Assembly (NCBI GenBank): GCA_022747635.1
Contig: JAKTNV010000619.1
Span: 32,894-96,893, forward strand
Reading direction: 5' to 3'
Source: Hetaerina americana
Lineage: Eukaryota; Arthropoda; Insecta; Odonata; Calopterygidae
DNA length: 64,000 nt
Each line of letters opens with the position of its first letter. The stretch's first letter is position 1. The notes beneath the pieces were generated by a model. The model saw nothing but the letters and a program-made list of their open reading frames with translations. It was not told the DNA's origin and did no database searches. The translations under genes were made by a program, and so were the position numbers. This document shows, one piece after another, positions 1-10,686 of the stretch.

Positions 1-3000
1 GAGGTGTATAGAAGGCATTTATTTCATTTTTAGAAATTTTAATTTTTCACATTTTTCCATGAAAAGTGCCAATACCCCCCCCTTTGGGTTCTACATGAAA
101 ATCATACTCGACACAAATCAAACAAAAATTTTTCCATGGTGTGTATTGTTGTTCATTTTCATCAAATAAACAAAATAAAACCCAGAATAAATCATTAAAG
201 ACAAGAAATGAGCATAAAAGATGCCTCAGCGCAAGTGTTAATGTTAGTAAAAGAGCCCAAATTTCTAAAAATATTGCGAAAAACAACAATCTTCCATTAT
301 AGAGTGATTGTTTGAGGTGTATAGAAGGCATTTATTTCTTTTTTAGAAATTTTAATTTTTCACATTTTTCCATGAAAAGTGCAAATACCCCCCCTTTGGG
401 TTCTAGGTGAAATTCTCACTCGACACAAATCAAACAAAAATGTTTCCATGGTGTGTATTGTTGTTCATTTTCATCAAATAAAAAAAATAAAACCCAGAAT
501 AAATCATTAAAGACAAGAAATGAGAATAAAAGATGCCTCAGCGCAAGTGTTAATGTTAGTAAAAGAGCCCAAATTTCTAAAAATATTGCGAAAAACAACA
601 ATCTTCCATTATAGAGTGAATGTTTGAGGTGTATAGAAGGCATTTATTTCATTTTTAGAAATTTTAATTTTTCACATTTTTCCATGAAAAGTGCCAATTC
701 CCCCCCTTTGGGTTCTAGGGGAAATTCTCACTCGACACAAATCAAACAAAAATGTTTCCATGGTGTGTATTGTTGCTCATTTTCATCAAATAAACAAAAT
801 AAAACCCAGAATAAATCATTAAAGACAAGAAATGAGCATAAAAGATGCCTCAGCGCAAGTGTTAATGTTAGTAAAAGAGCCCAAATTTCTAAAAATATTG
901 CGAAAAACTACAATCTTCCATTATAGAGTGAATGTTTGAGGTGTATAGATGGCATTTATTTCATTTTTAGAAATTTTAATTTTTCACATTTTTCCATGAA
1001 AAGTGCCAATACCCCCCCCTTTGGGTTCTAGGTGAAAATCTCTCTCGACACAAATCAAACAAAAATGTTTCCATGGTGTGTATTGTTGTTCATTTTCATC
1101 AAATAAACAAAATGAAACCCAGAATAAATCATTAAAGACAAGATATGAGCTTAAAAGATGCCTCAGCGCAAGTGTTAATGTTGGTAGAAGAGCCAGAATT
1201 TCAAAAAATATTGCGAAAAACAACAATCTTCCATTATAGATTTTAATGTTTGAGGTGTAGAGATGGCATTTATTTCATTTTTCGAAATTTTAATTTTTCA
1301 CATTTTTCCATGAAAAGTGCCAATACCCCCCACTTTGGGTTCTAGATGAAAATCTAACTCGTACCAATCAAACAAAAATGTTTCCATGGTGTGTATTGTT
1401 GTTCATTTTCATCAAATAAACAAAATGAAACCCAGAATAAATCATTAAAAACAAGAAATGAATTTAAAAGATGCCTCAGCGCAAGTGTTAATGTTAGTAA
1501 AAGAGCCCAAATTTCTAAAAATATTGCGAAAAACAACAATCTTCCATTATAGAGTGAATGTTTGAGGTGTATAGAAGGCATTTATTTCATTTTTAGAAAT
1601 TTTAATTTTTCACATTTTTCCATGAAAAGTGCCAATATCCCCCCCTTTGGGTTCTACAGGAAAATCTCACTCGACACAAATATAACAAAAATGTTTCCAT
1701 GGTGTGTATTGTCGTTCATTTTCATTAAATAAACAAAATAAAACCCAGAATAAATCATTAAAGACAGGATATGAGCATAAAAGATGCCTCAGCGCAAGTG
1801 TTAATGTTAGTAAAAGAGCCCAAATTTCTAAAAATATTGCAAAAAACAACAATCTTCCATTATAGATTGGATGTTTGAGGTGTATAGAAGGCATTTATTT
1901 CATTTTTCGAAATTTAATTTTTCACATTTTTCCATGAAAAGTGCCAATACCCCTCCCTTTGGGTTCTAAGTGAAATTCTCACTGGACACAAATCAAACAA
2001 AAATGTTTCCATGGTGTGTCTTGTTGTTCATTTTCATCAAATAAACAAAATAAAACCCAGAATAAATCATTAAAGACAGGAAATGAGCATAAAAGATGCC
2101 TCAGCGCAAGTGTTAATGTTAGTAAAAGAGCCCAAATTTGAAAAAATTTTGCGAAAAACTACAATCTTCCATTAAAGAGTGAATGTTTGAGGTGTATAGA
2201 AGGCATTTATTTCATTTTTAGAAATTTTAATTTTTCACATTTTTCCATGAAAAGTGCCAATACCCCCCCCTTTGGGTTCTAGGTGAAATTCTCACTCGAC
2301 ACAATCAAACAAAAATGTTTCCATGGTGTGTATTGTTGTTCATTTTCATCAAATAAACAAAATAAAACCCAGAATAAATCATTATAGACAAGAAATGAGC
2401 ATAAAAGATGCCTCAGCGCAAGTGTTAATGTTAGTAAAAGAGCCCAAATTTCTAAAAATATTGCGAAAAACAACAATCTTCCATTATAGAGTGATTGTTT
2501 GAGGTGTATAGAAGGCATTTATTTCATTTTTAGAAATTTTAATTTTTCACATTTTTCCATGAAAAGTGCCAATACCCCCCCTTTGGGTTCTAGGTGAAAT
2601 TCTCACTCGACACAAATCAAACAAAAATGTTTCCATGGTGTGTATTGTTGTTCATTTTCATCAAATAAAAAAAATAAAACCCAGAATAAATCATTAAAGA
2701 CAAGAAATGAGAATAAAAGATGCCTCAGCGCAAGTGTTAATGTTAGTAAAAGAGCCAAAATTTCTAAAAATATTGCGAAAAACAACAATCTTCCATTATA
2801 GAGTGAATGTTTGAGGTGTATAGAAGGTATTTATTTCATTTTTAGAAATTTTAATTTTTCACATTTTTCCATGAAAAGTGCCGATTCCCCCCCTTTGGGT
2901 TCTAGGGGAAATTCTCACTCGACACAAATCAAACAAAAATGTTTCCATGGTGTGTATTGTTGCTCATTTTCATTAAATAAACAAAATAAAACCCAGAATA

Positions 3001-5415
3001 AATCATTAAAAACAAGAAATGAGCATAAAAGATGCCTCAGCGCAAGTGTTAATGTTAGTAAAAGAGCCCAAATTTCTAAAAATATTGCGAAAAACTACAA
3101 TCTTCCATTATAGAGTGAATGTTTGAGGTGTATAGATGGCATTTATTTCATTTTTAGAAATTTTAATTTTTCACATTTTTCCATGAAAAGTGCCAATACC
3201 CCCCCCTTTGGGTTCTAGGTGAAAATCTCTCTCGACACAAATCAAACAAAAATGTTTCCATGGTGTGTATTGTTGTTCATTTTCATCAAATAAACAAAAT
3301 GAAACCCAGAATAAATCATTAAAGACAAGATATGAGCTTAAAAGATGCCTCAGCGCAAGTGTTAATGTTGGTAGAAGAGCCAGAATTTCAAAAAATATTG
3401 CGAAAAACAACAATCTTCCATTATAGATTTTAATGTTTGAGGTGTAGAGATGGCATTTATTTCATTTTTCGAAATTTTAATTTTTCACATTTTTCCATGA
3501 AAAGTGCCAATACCCCCCACTTTGGGTTCTAGATGAAAATCTAACTCGTACCAATCAAACAAAAATGTTTCCATGGTGTGTATTGTTGTTCATTTTCATC
3601 AAATAAACAAAATGAAACCCAGAATAAATCATTAAAAACAAGAAATGAATTTAAAAGATGCCTCAGCGCAAGTGTTAATGTTAGTAAAAGAGCCCAAATT
3701 TCTAAAAATATTGCGAAAAACAACAATCTTCCATTATAGAGTGAATGTTTGAGGTGTATAGAAGGCATTTATTTCATTTTTAGAAATTTTAATTTTTCAC
3801 ATTTTTCCATGAAAAGTGCCAATATCCCCCCCTTTGGGTTCTACAGGAAAATCTCACTCGACACAAATATAACAAAAATGTTTCCATGGTGTGTATTGTC
3901 GTTCATTTTCATTAAATAAACAAAATAAAACCCAGAATAAATCATTAAAGACAGGATATGAGCATAAAAGATGCCTCAGCGCAAGTGTTAATGTTAGTAA
4001 AAGAGCCCAAATTTCTAAAAATATTGCAAAAAACAACAATCTTCCATTATAGATTGGATGTTTGAGGTGTATAGAAGGCATTTATTTCATTTTTCGAAAT
4101 TTAATTTTTCACATTTTTCCATGAAAAGTGCCAATACCCCTCCCTTTGGGTTCTAAGTGAAATTCTCACTGGACACAAATCAAACAAAAATGTTTCCATG
4201 GTGTGTCTTGTTGTTCATTTTCATCAAATAAACAAAATAAAACCCAGAATAAATCATTAAAGACAGGAAATGAGCATAAAAGATGCCTCAGCGCAAGTGT
4301 TAATGTTAGTAAAAGAGCCCAAATTTGAAAAAATTTTGCGAAAAACTACAATCTTCCATTAAAGAGTGAATGTTTGAGGTGTATAGAAGGCATTTATTTC
4401 ATTTTTAGAAATTTTAATTTTTCACATTTTTCCATGAAAAGTGCCAATACCCCCCCCTTTGGGTTCTAGGTGAAATTCTCACTCGACACAATCAAACAAA
4501 AATGTTTCCATGGTGTGTATTGTTGTTCATTTTCATCAAATAAACAAAATAAAACCCAGAATAAATCATTATAGACAAGAAATGAGCATAAAAGATGCCT
4601 CAGCGCAAGTGTTAATGTTAGTAAAAGAGCCCAAATTTCTAAAAATATTGCGAAAAACAACAATCTTCCATTATAGAGTGATTGTTTGAGGTGTATAGAA
4701 GGCATTTATTTCATTTTTAGAAATTTTAATTTTTCACATTTTTCCATGAAAAGTGCCAATACCCCCCCTTTGGGTTCTAGGTGAAATTCTCACTCGACAC
4801 AAATCAAACAAAAATGTTTCCATGGTGTGTATTGTTGTTCATTTTCATCAAATAAAAAAAATAAAACCCAGAATAAATCATTAAAGACAAGAAATGAGAA
4901 TAAAAGATGCCTCAGCGCAAGTGTTAATGTTAGTAAAAGAGCCAAAATTTCTAAAAATATTGCGAAAAACAACAATCTTCCATTATAGAGTGAATGTTTG
5001 AGGTGTATAGAAGGTATTTATTTCATTTTTAGAAATTTTAATTTTTCACATTTTTCCATGAAAAGTGCCGATTCCCCCCCTTTGGGTTCTAGGGGAAATT
5101 CTCACTCGACACAAATCAAACAAAAATGTTTCCATGGTGTGTATTGTTGCTCATTTTCATTAAATAAACAAAATAAAACCCAGAATAAATCATTAAAAAC
5201 AAGAAATGAGCATAAAAGATGCCTCAGCGCAAGTGTTAATGTTAGTAAAAGAGCCCAAATTTCTAAAAATATTGCGAAAAACTACAATCTTCCATTATAG
5301 AGTGAATGTTTGAGGTGTATAGATGGCATTTATTTCATTTTTAGAAATTTTAATTTTTCACATTTTTCCATGAAAAGTGCCAATACCCCCCCCTTTGGGT
5401 TCTAGGTGAAAATCT
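1..5415 (+). repeat. Higher-order repeat A: 7 monomers, period 2187 bp, about 2.5 copies
   Basis: Copies start at 1, 2189 and 4376. The second and third copies read as essentially identical over the roughly 1 kb they share. The first copy differs from them by a few substitutions, such as AATTCC versus GATTCC near 2882 and CATCAAATAAAC versus CATTAAATAAAC near 2970, and is more divergent in its first 150 bp. Shared diagnostic units include the one with CTAACTCGTACC (1353, 3540) and the one with CACAAATATAAC (1674, 3861). The third copy stops matching near 5415, where CTCTCTCG of the other copies is CTCACTCG. This is recent local amplification. Confidence 0.93.
314..625 (+). repeat. Representative satellite monomer (anatomy)
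   Basis: This unit shows the common layout. In order there is a GAGGTGTATAGAAGGC start, and then a T-rich segment with runs of four to five T or A spaced about 8-9 bp apart. A C-run followed by TTTGGGTTCTA comes next, then a CTCGACACAAATC segment and a CCATGG palindrome (an NcoI site) inside TTTCCATGGTGTG. An A-rich CAAATAAACAAAATAAAACCC segment follows, then GATGCCTCAGCGCAAGTG, then a GCGAAAAACAACAATCTTCC end. I find no convincing CENP-B-box match, tRNA-like promoter or ribozyme core in the monomer. Its period near 313 bp is within the common range for animal satellites, about two nucleosomes. Confidence 0.85.
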
Positions 5416-8400
5416 CACTCGACACAAATCAAACAAAAATGTTTCCATGGTGTGTATTGTTGTTCATTTTCATCAAATAAAAAAAATAAAACCCAGAATA
5501 AATCATTAAAGACAAGAAATGAGCATAAAAGATGCCTCAGCGCAAGTGTTAATGTTAGTAAAAGAGCCCAAATTTCTAAAAATATTGCGAAAAACAACAA
5601 TCTTCCATTATAGAGTAAATGTTTGAGTCGTATAGAAGGCATTTATTTCATTTTTCGAAATTTTAATTTTTCACATTTTTCCATGAAAACTGCCAATACC
5701 CCCCCCTTTGGGTTCTAGGTGAAAATCTCACTCGACACAAATCAAACAAATATGTTTCCATGGTGTGTATTGTTGTTCATTTTCATCAAATAAAAAAAAA
5801 AACCCAGAATAAATCATTAAAGACAAGAAATGAGCATAAAAGATGCCTCAGCGCAAGTGTTAATGTTAGTAAAAGAGCCCAAATTTCAAAAAATATTGCG
5901 AAAAACAACAATCTTCCATTATAGAGTGAATGTTTGAGGTGTATAGAAGGCATTTATTTCATTTTTCGAAATTTAAATTTTTCACATTTTTCCATGAAAA
6001 GTGCTAATACCCCCCCCCTTTGGGTTCTAGGTGAAATTCTCACTCAACACAAATCAAACAAAAATGTTTCCATGGTGTGTATTGTTGTTTATTTTCATCA
6101 AATAAACAAAATAAAACTCAGATTAAATCATTAAAGACAAGAAATGAGCATAAAAGATGCCTCAGCGCAAGTTTTAATGTTAATAAAAAAAAGAGCCCAA
6201 ATTTCTAAAAATATTGCGAAAAACAACAATCTTCCATTATAGAGTGAATGTTTGAGGTGTATAGAAGGCATTTATTTCATTTTTCGAAATTTTAATTTTT
6301 CACATTTTTCCATGAAAAGTGCCAATACCCCCCTCTTTGGGTTCTAGGTGAAAATCTCACTCGTACCAATCAAACAAAAATGTTTCCATGGTGTGTATTG
6401 TTGTTCATTTTCATCAAATAAACAAAATGAAACCCAGAATAAATCATTAAAAACAAGAAATGAATTTAAAAGATGCCTCAGCGCAAGTGTTGATGTTAGT
6501 AAAAGAGCCCAAATTTCTAAAAATATTGCGAAAAACAACAATCTTCCATTATAGAGTGGATGTTTGAGGTGTATAGAAGGCATTTATTTCATTTTTAGAA
6601 ATTTTAATTTTTCACATTTTTCCATGAAAAGTGCCAATATCCCCCCCTTTGGGTTTTAGGTGAAAATCTCACTCGACACAAATCAAACAAAAATGTTTCC
6701 ATGGTGTGTATTGTTGTTCATTTTCATCAAATAAACAAAATAAAACCCAGAGTTAATCATTGAAGACAAGAAATGAGCATAAAAGATGCCTCAGCGCAAG
6801 TGTTTATGTTAGTAAAAGAGCCCAAATTTCAAAAAATATTGCGAAAAAAAACAATCTTCCATTATAGAGTAAATGTTTGAGGTGTATAGAAGGCAATTAT
6901 TTCATTTTTAGAAATTTTAATTTTTCACATTTTTCCATGAAAATTGCCAATACCCCCCTCTTTGGGTTCTAGGTGAAAATCTCAATCGTACCAATCAAAC
7001 AAAAATGTTTCCATGGTGTGTATTGTTGTTCATTTTCATCAAATAAAGAAAATGAAACCCAGAATAAATCATTAAAGACAAGATATGAGCTTAAAAGATG
7101 CCTCAGCGCAAGTGTTAATGTTGGTAGAAGAGCCAGAATTTCAAAAAATATTGCGAAAAACAACAATCTTCCATTATAGATTTTAATGTTTGAGGTGTAG
7201 AGAAGGCATTTATTTCATTTTTAGAAATTTTAATTTTTCACATTTTTCCATGAAAAGTGCCAATACCCCCCACTTTGGGTTCTTGGTGAAATTCTCACTC
7301 GTACCAATCAAACAAAAATGTTTCCATGGTGTGTATTGTTGTTCATTTTCATCAAATAAACAAAATGAAACCCAGAATAAATCATTAAAAACAAGAAATG
7401 AATTTAAAAGATGCCTCAGCGCAAGTGTTAATGTTAGTAAAAGAGCCCAAATTTCTAAAAATATTGCGAAAAACAACAATCTTCCATTATAGAGTGAATG
7501 TTTGAGGTGTATAGAAGGCATTTATTTCATTTTTAGAAATTTTAATTTTTCATATTTTTCCATGAAAAGTGCCAATATCCCCCCCTTTGGGTTCTACAGG
7601 AAAATCTCACTCGACACAAATATAACAAAAATGATTCCATGGTATGTATTGTCGTTCATTTTCATTAAATAAACAAAATAAAACCCAGAATAAATCAGTA
7701 AAGACAGGATATGAGCATAAAAGATGCCTCAGCGCAAGTGTTAATGTTAGTAAAAGAGCCCAAATTTCTAAAAATATTGCGAAAAACAACAATCTTCCAT
7801 TATAGATTGAATGTTTGAGGTGTATAGAAGGCATTTATTTCATTTTTAGAAATTTTAATTTTTCACATTTTTCCATGAAAAGTGCCAATACCCCTTTGGG
7901 TTCTAGGTGAAATTCTCACTCGACACAAATCAAACAAAAATGTTTCCATGGTGTGTATTGTTGTTCATTTTCATCAAATAAAAAAAATAAAACCCAGAAT
8001 AAATCATTAAAGACAAGAAATGAGCATAAAAGATGCCTCAGCGCAAGTGTTAATGTTAGTAAAAGAGCCCAAATTTCTAAAAATATTGCGAAAAACAACA
8101 ATCTTCCATTATAGAGTGAATGTTTGAGGTGTATAGAAGGCATTTATTTCATTTTTAGAAATTTTAATTTTTCACATTTTTCCATGAAAAGTGCCAATAC
8201 CCCCCCCTTTGGGTTCTAGGTGAAAATCTCACTCGACACAAATCAAACAAAAATGTTTCCATGGTGTGTATTGTTGTTCATTTTCATCAAATAAACAAAA
8301 TAAAACTCAGAATAAATCATTAAAGACAAGAAATGAGCATAAAAGATGCCTCAGCGCAAGTGTTAATGTTAGTAAAAGAGCCCAAATTTCAAAAAATATT

Positions 8401-9060
8401 GCGAAAAACAACAATCTTCCATTATAGAGTGAATGTTTGAGGTGTATAGAAGGCATTTATTTCATTTTTAGAAATTTTAATTTTTCACATTTTTCCATGA
8501 AAAGTGCCAATACCCCCTTTGGGTTCTACACGAAAATCACCCTCGACACAAATCAAACAAAAATGTTTCCATGGTGTGTATTGTTGTTCATTTTCATCAA
8601 ATAAACAAAATAAAACTCAGAATAAATCATTAAAGACAAGAAATGAGCATAAAAGATGCCTCAGCGCAAGTGTTAATGTTAGTAAAAGAGCCCAAATTTC
8701 AAAAAATATTGCGAAAAACAACAATCTTCCATTATAGAGTGAATGTTTGAGGTGTATAGAAGGCATTTATTTCATTTTTAGAAATTTTAATTTTTCACAT
8801 TTTTCCATGAAAAGTGCCAATACCCCCCCTTTGGGTTCTAGGTGAAATTCTCACTCGACACAAATCAAACAAAAATGTTTCCATGGTGTGTATTGTTGTT
8901 CATTTTCATCAAATAAACAAAATAAAACCCAGAATAAATCATTAAAGACAGGAAATGAGCATTAAAGATGCCTCGCCGCAAGTGTTAATGTTAGTCAAAG
9001 AGCCCAAATTTCAAAAAATATTGCGAAAAACAACAATCTTCCATTATAGAGTGAATGTTT
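5416..9060 (+). repeat. Heterogeneous satellite between HOR A and the duplicated block
   Basis: About twelve monomers of mixed type show no clean higher-order period that I can follow. The unit at 7590-7830 (ATAACAAAAATGATTCC, GGTATGTATTGTCG, CAGTAAAGACAGGATATG) is notable because near-identical units reappear only about 41-48 kb away. The unit near 6969-7166 (CTCAATCGTACC with GGTAGAAGAGCCAG) has a close relative at 26015-26212. The unit near 7890 has a short C-run (four C) and recurs near 13823. There is no gene. Confidence 0.8.
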
Positions 9061-10448
9061 GAGGTGTATAGAAGGCATTTATTTCATTTTTAGAAATTTT
9101 AATTTTTCACATTTTTCCATGAAAGTGCCAATACCCCCCCCCTTTGGGTTCTAGGTGAAAATCTCACTCGACACAATTCAAAAAAAAATGTTTCCATGGT
9201 GTGTATTGTTGTTCATTTTCATCAAATAAACAAAATAAAACCCAGAATAAATCATTAAAGACAAGAAATGAGCATAAAAGATGCCTCAGCGCAAGTGTTA
9301 ATGTTAGTAAAAGAGCCCAAATTTAAAAAAATATTGCGAAAAAAAACAATCTTCCATTATAGAGTAAATATTTGAGGTGTATAGAAGGCATTTATTTCAT
9401 TTTTAGAAATTTTAATTTTTCACATTTTTCCATGAAAAGTGCCAATACTCCCCCCTTTGGGTTCTAGCTGAAAATCTCACTCGACACAAATCAAACAAAA
9501 ATGTTTCCATGGTGTGCATTGTTGTTCATTTTCATCAAATAAACAAATTAAAACCCAGAGTTAATCATTAAAGACAGGAAATGAGCATAAAAGATGCCTC
9601 AGCGCTTAGTAAAAGAGCCCAAATTTCAAAAAATATTGCGAAAAATACAATCTTCCATTATAGAGTGAATGTTTGAGGTGTATAGAAGGCATTTATTTCA
9701 TTTTTAGAAATTTTAATTTTTCACATTTCTCCATGAAAAGTGCCAATACCCCCCCCTTTGGGTTCTAGGTGAAATTCTCACTCGACACAATTCAAAGAAA
9801 AATTTTTCCATGGTGTGTATTGTTGGTCATTTTCATCAAATAAACAAAACAAAACCCAGAGTTAATCATTAAAGACAAGAAATGAGCATAAAAGATGCCT
9901 CAGCGCAAGTTATAATTTTTGTAAAAGAGCCCAAATTTCAAATAATATTGCGAAAAACAACAATCTTCCATTATAGAGTGAATGTTTGAGGTGTATAGAA
10001 GGCATTTATTTCTTTTTAGAAATTTTAATTTTTCACATTTTTCCATGAAAAGTGCCAATACCCCCCCTTTGGGTTCTAGGTTAAATTCTCACTCGACACA
10101 TATCAAACAAAAATGTTTCCATGGTGTGTATTGTTGTTCATTTTCTTCAAATAAACAAAATAAAACCCAGAGTTATTCATTAAAGACAGGAAATGAGCAT
10201 AAAAGATGCCTCAGCGCAAGTGTTAATGTTAGTAAAAGAGCCCAAATTTCAAAAAATATTGCGAAAAACAACAATCTTCCATTATAGAGTGAATGTTTGA
10301 GGTGTATAGAAGGCATTTATTTCATTTTTAGAAATTTTTATTTTTCACATTTTTCCATGAAAAGTGCCAATACCCCCCCCTTTGGGTTCTAGGTGAAAAT
10401 CTCACTCGACTCAAATCAAACAGAAATGTTTCCATGGTGTGTATTGTT
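9061..10448 (+). repeat. Left part of a duplicated satellite block (partner begins at 16250)
   Basis: From 9061 the array matches 16250 onward at an offset of 7188-7189 bp. Shared rare variants include CACAATTCAAAAAAAAATG (9172 and 16361), the deletion CAGCGCTTAGTAAAAG (about 9600 and 16790), GGTCATTTTC with CAAAACAAAAC (about 9825 and 17010) and CACATATCAAAC (about 10097 and 17284). The match continues to the retroelement insertion point at 10448. It resumes at 12326 with the offset reduced to 5299. The difference is 1889 bp, exactly the insertion plus one target copy. Confidence 0.92.
10437..10448 (+). repeat. Target-site duplication, left copy (GTGTGTATTGTT)
   Basis: The 12 bases before the insert are identical to the 12 bases after it (12326-12337), and both are ordinary satellite sequence. 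The final TT also matches the two bases that would extend the left arm, so there is a 2-nt microhomology at this junction. Confidence 0.92.
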
Positions 10449-10534
10449 AATAAATGAAAAAGAAACACTTTGTTCCAATCCACCAATTTATAATAAATGA
10501 AAAAGAAACACTTTGTTCCAATCCACCAATTTAT
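10449..10534 (+). repeat. Tandem 43-bp repeat x2, outer end of the left arm
   Basis: Two adjacent copies start at 10449 and 10492, each beginning AATAAATGAAAAAGAAACAC and containing CCAATCCACCAATTTAT. They read as identical apart from the last base of the second copy. In element orientation they lie between the ribozyme cleavage site and the arm end, so they would form a leader of a cleaved transcript. Confidence 0.93.
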
Positions 10535-10539
10535 TACAG

Positions 10540-10579
10540 GTACGACTAGTTTCGACGCTACGGCGTCATCCTCAGGTAC
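10540..10579 (-). ncRNA. Hammerhead-ribozyme-like motif in the left arm, opposite strand
   Basis: This is an exact reverse-complement copy of the right-arm motif. On the minus strand the core CUGAGGA begins at 10575 and the predicted cleavage lies between 10544 and 10543. The single mismatch between arms (10582) is outside the core. Because it is on the minus strand, a plus-strand transcript through the element would contain the antisense of the motif here and the sense motif in the right arm, and the two could pair. Confidence 0.7.
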
Positions 10580-10601
10580 AAAGTTTAAAGTCACAATCAT
10601 T

Positions 10602-10611
10602 GTATATATAC
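10602..10611 (-). promoter_or_regulatory. TATA-like stretch in the left arm (mirror copy)
   Basis: Mirror of 12118-12127 in the inverted arm. If active it would drive transcription leftward out of the element into the satellite. Supported only by sequence resemblance. Confidence 0.25.
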
Positions 10612-10624
10612 TCTCTTCTGGAAA

Positions 10625-10672
10625 GGGTGGGGGAGTTGTGGGAAGAGGGGGCGGGGAGGGGAGTACGGGGGT
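10625..10672 (+). other. G-run cluster, potential G-quadruplex (left arm)
   Basis: Seven runs of three to five G occur within 48 bases, separated by one to six bases (for example GGGGGCGGGGAGGGG). This satisfies the usual four-run G-quadruplex pattern several times over on the plus strand. The surrounding satellite has only one C-run per monomer, so the composition shift is sharp. Confidence 0.75.
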
Positions 10673-10686
10673 AGGTACGAAAGTAT

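Larger units (their letters stand above)
1..10448 (+). repeat. Satellite array, left of the retroelement (about 33 monomers of ~313 bp)
   Basis: The stretch is a continuous head-to-tail array. Each unit can be phased on the string GAGGTGTATAGAAGGC, seen for example at 1, 314, 626 and 938. Units are 309-315 bp and differ by scattered substitutions, by C-run length and by small indels. All are in the same orientation. Variants with AAAATGAAACCCAG and GAATTTAAAAG are concentrated here (about 1350-1560, 3540-3760, 6350-6550, 7310-7500). A 15-bp-class deletion after CAGCGC marks the unit near 9601. The last unit is interrupted at 10448 by the retroelement. I see no gene. The family name and chromosomal location (pericentromeric, subtelomeric or other) cannot be decided from the sequence. 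Confidence 0.97.

Noticed and set aside
314..625. tRNA-like or SINE-like Pol III promoter (GGGTTCTAGGTG resembling a B box)
   Set aside because: Only a partial B-box match, with no paired A box, no terminator logic and no poly-A tail or target duplications around monomers.
314..625. CENP-B box in the monomer
   Set aside because: No stretch fits the TTCG....A..CGGG pattern; the few CG dinucleotides are in CTCGACAC, AGCGC and TTGCG contexts.
314..625. Hammerhead ribozyme in the satellite monomer
   Set aside because: GAAA strings occur but no CUGANGA core with a stem II is present in the consensus. The motif is confined to the retroelement arms.
416..643. Minus-strand 75-codon frame as a small membrane protein gene
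   Set aside because: It is hydrophobic because the opposite strand is A-rich. Units vary freely at amino-acid-changing positions, and no promoter or conserved context distinguishes intact copies.
624..926. Plus-strand open frames (MRCIEG... and similar) as protein genes
   Set aside because: They begin with TTG in most units, recur once per monomer, shift frame with indels and C-run length, and resemble no family I recognise. They are repeat by-products.
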